In this document: piece after piece, positions 63,598-64,000 of the stretch
Numbering within the stretch: the first letter of the stretch is position 1
How the letters are laid out: each line of letters starts with the position of its first letter
NCBI RefSeq assembly: GCF_965219715.1
Contig: NZ_OZ244785.1
Span: 3,286,001-3,350,000 of the forward strand
Direction of reading: 5' to 3'
Length of the DNA stretch: 64,000 nucleotides
Source of the DNA: Bacterioplanoides sp965219715
GTDB lineage: Bacteria; Pseudomonadota; Gammaproteobacteria; Pseudomonadales; Oceanobacteraceae
The notes under the pieces: model-generated
Databases searched by the model: none
What the model was told of the DNA's origin: nothing
What the model saw: the letters and a program-made list of their open reading frames with translations, nothing else
Program-made: the position numbers and the translations under genes

Positions 63598-64000
63598 ATG
63601 CACACGACCGGTTCTTCATTATTCAAAGCTACCGTTCGTGGCCTGTTACTGCTCGCTGTTTCTGTTACCGCACAAGCGGAGTTGAAACCAATCATGGCTG
63701 AGGACAACTCACCGGTTCCGGTTGTGCCGCGTAACGAACTTCAACTTCCCCAGGATATGATCAAAGCCCCCGGCGTCGCCAATGCCGCGCCAAAACAACA
63801 GGCGCCACAGCGTTTGCAGGCATTAGTGCAGCTGCATACTGCTGAAGAGTTACGTTCTTTGCTGGCTCGTGCTGAACAAATTGCCAACGGTGCGGATGAA
63901 TACAACACCAAAGACCCGATTGCTCTGGTGTTGCATGGTGCGGAAATTGCGATCTTCAAACGCAGCAATTATCGCGACAACAAAGAGCTGGTTGATCTGG
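63598..64000 (+). CDS. Exported DsrE/DsrF-like protein, 3' end outside the window
   Basis: At least 134 codons are present before the window ends. A signal peptide (GLLLLAVSVTAQA) is followed by a Pro-rich stretch and RSLLARAEQIANGADEYNTKD, then IALVLHGAEIAIFKRSNYRDNKELVDL, the start of a DsrE-like fold. Function in sulfur transfer is inferred from family only. The stop codon is not visible. Confidence 0.65.
   Translation, partial: MHTTGSSLFKATVRGLLLLAVSVTAQAELKPIMAEDNSPVPVVPRNELQLPQDMIKAPGVANAAPKQQAPQRLQALVQLHTAEELRSLLARAEQIANGADEYNTKDPIALVLHGAEIAIFKRSNYRDNKELVDL

Overview
The window reads as the chromosome of a marine gammaproteobacterium, probably of the Oceanospirillales (Thalassolituus/Oceanobacter-like). 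This rests on the housekeeping genes (uvrD, purU, ppk1, Mg-type hemB, ilvE, glnE, PBP1b, hemL, hemJ, argC, bactofilin, erpA), a TRAP-transporter binding protein and ordinary gammaproteobacterial ribosome binding sites. The genus is inference; there is no rRNA or tRNA gene to anchor it.

Layout. 1-18.4 kb is core genome: uvrD, an RluA-type pseudouridine synthase, a TRAP binding protein, a secreted GH5 glycosidase with ricin-type lectin modules, a TlpA-like thioredoxin, purU, a GAF histidine kinase, ppk1, hemB, a thioesterase, an ArnT-like glycosyltransferase, a bicupin protein and a PAS diguanylate cyclase. 18.4-40.9 kb is an accessory island, nearly all on the minus strand. 40.9-44.7 kb returns to core genes (ilvE, a serine hydrolase, an SRPBCC protein). 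44.7-47.7 kb is a second, AT-rich accessory cassette with small zinc-ribbon and helical proteins, an FRG-domain protein and a one-TM protein; part of it lies between imperfect direct repeats. 47.7-64 kb is core again (glnE, mrcB, chemoreceptor, hemL, hemJ, ClC, argC, bactofilin, erpA).

The island. Its right half is a type III CRISPR-Cas locus in one minus-strand operon: a NE0113-family CARF protein, a helical protein with a HEPN-like motif, a short HD-less Cas10 with GGDE, three large multi-RAMP proteins, a DEDDh exonuclease and a Cas6-reverse transcriptase-Cas1 fusion. Then come a leader (own promoter, IHF-like site), a 12-repeat array, cas2 and a two-TM protein with a possible PLD-like domain, closed by a terminator. 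Several spacers look like translation-initiation regions of AT-rich mRNAs, in the orientation that makes the crRNA antisense. That is what capture from RNA by RT-Cas1 would leave.

The left half holds a 1196-aa membrane protein of unknown function, a small secreted protein nested in its 3' end, a beta-barrel outer-membrane protein, a second divergent NE0113-like protein that has lost the GGRKTM motif, and a TraG/VirD4-type ATPase broken by two in-frame stops. An identical 12-bp palindrome (GACAACCTTGTC) lies upstream of the type III operon, of the barrel gene and of the traG-like gene. It is the best direct evidence that both halves share a regulatory circuit, and I regard it, with the paired CARF proteins and envelope genes, as the most novel part of the window.
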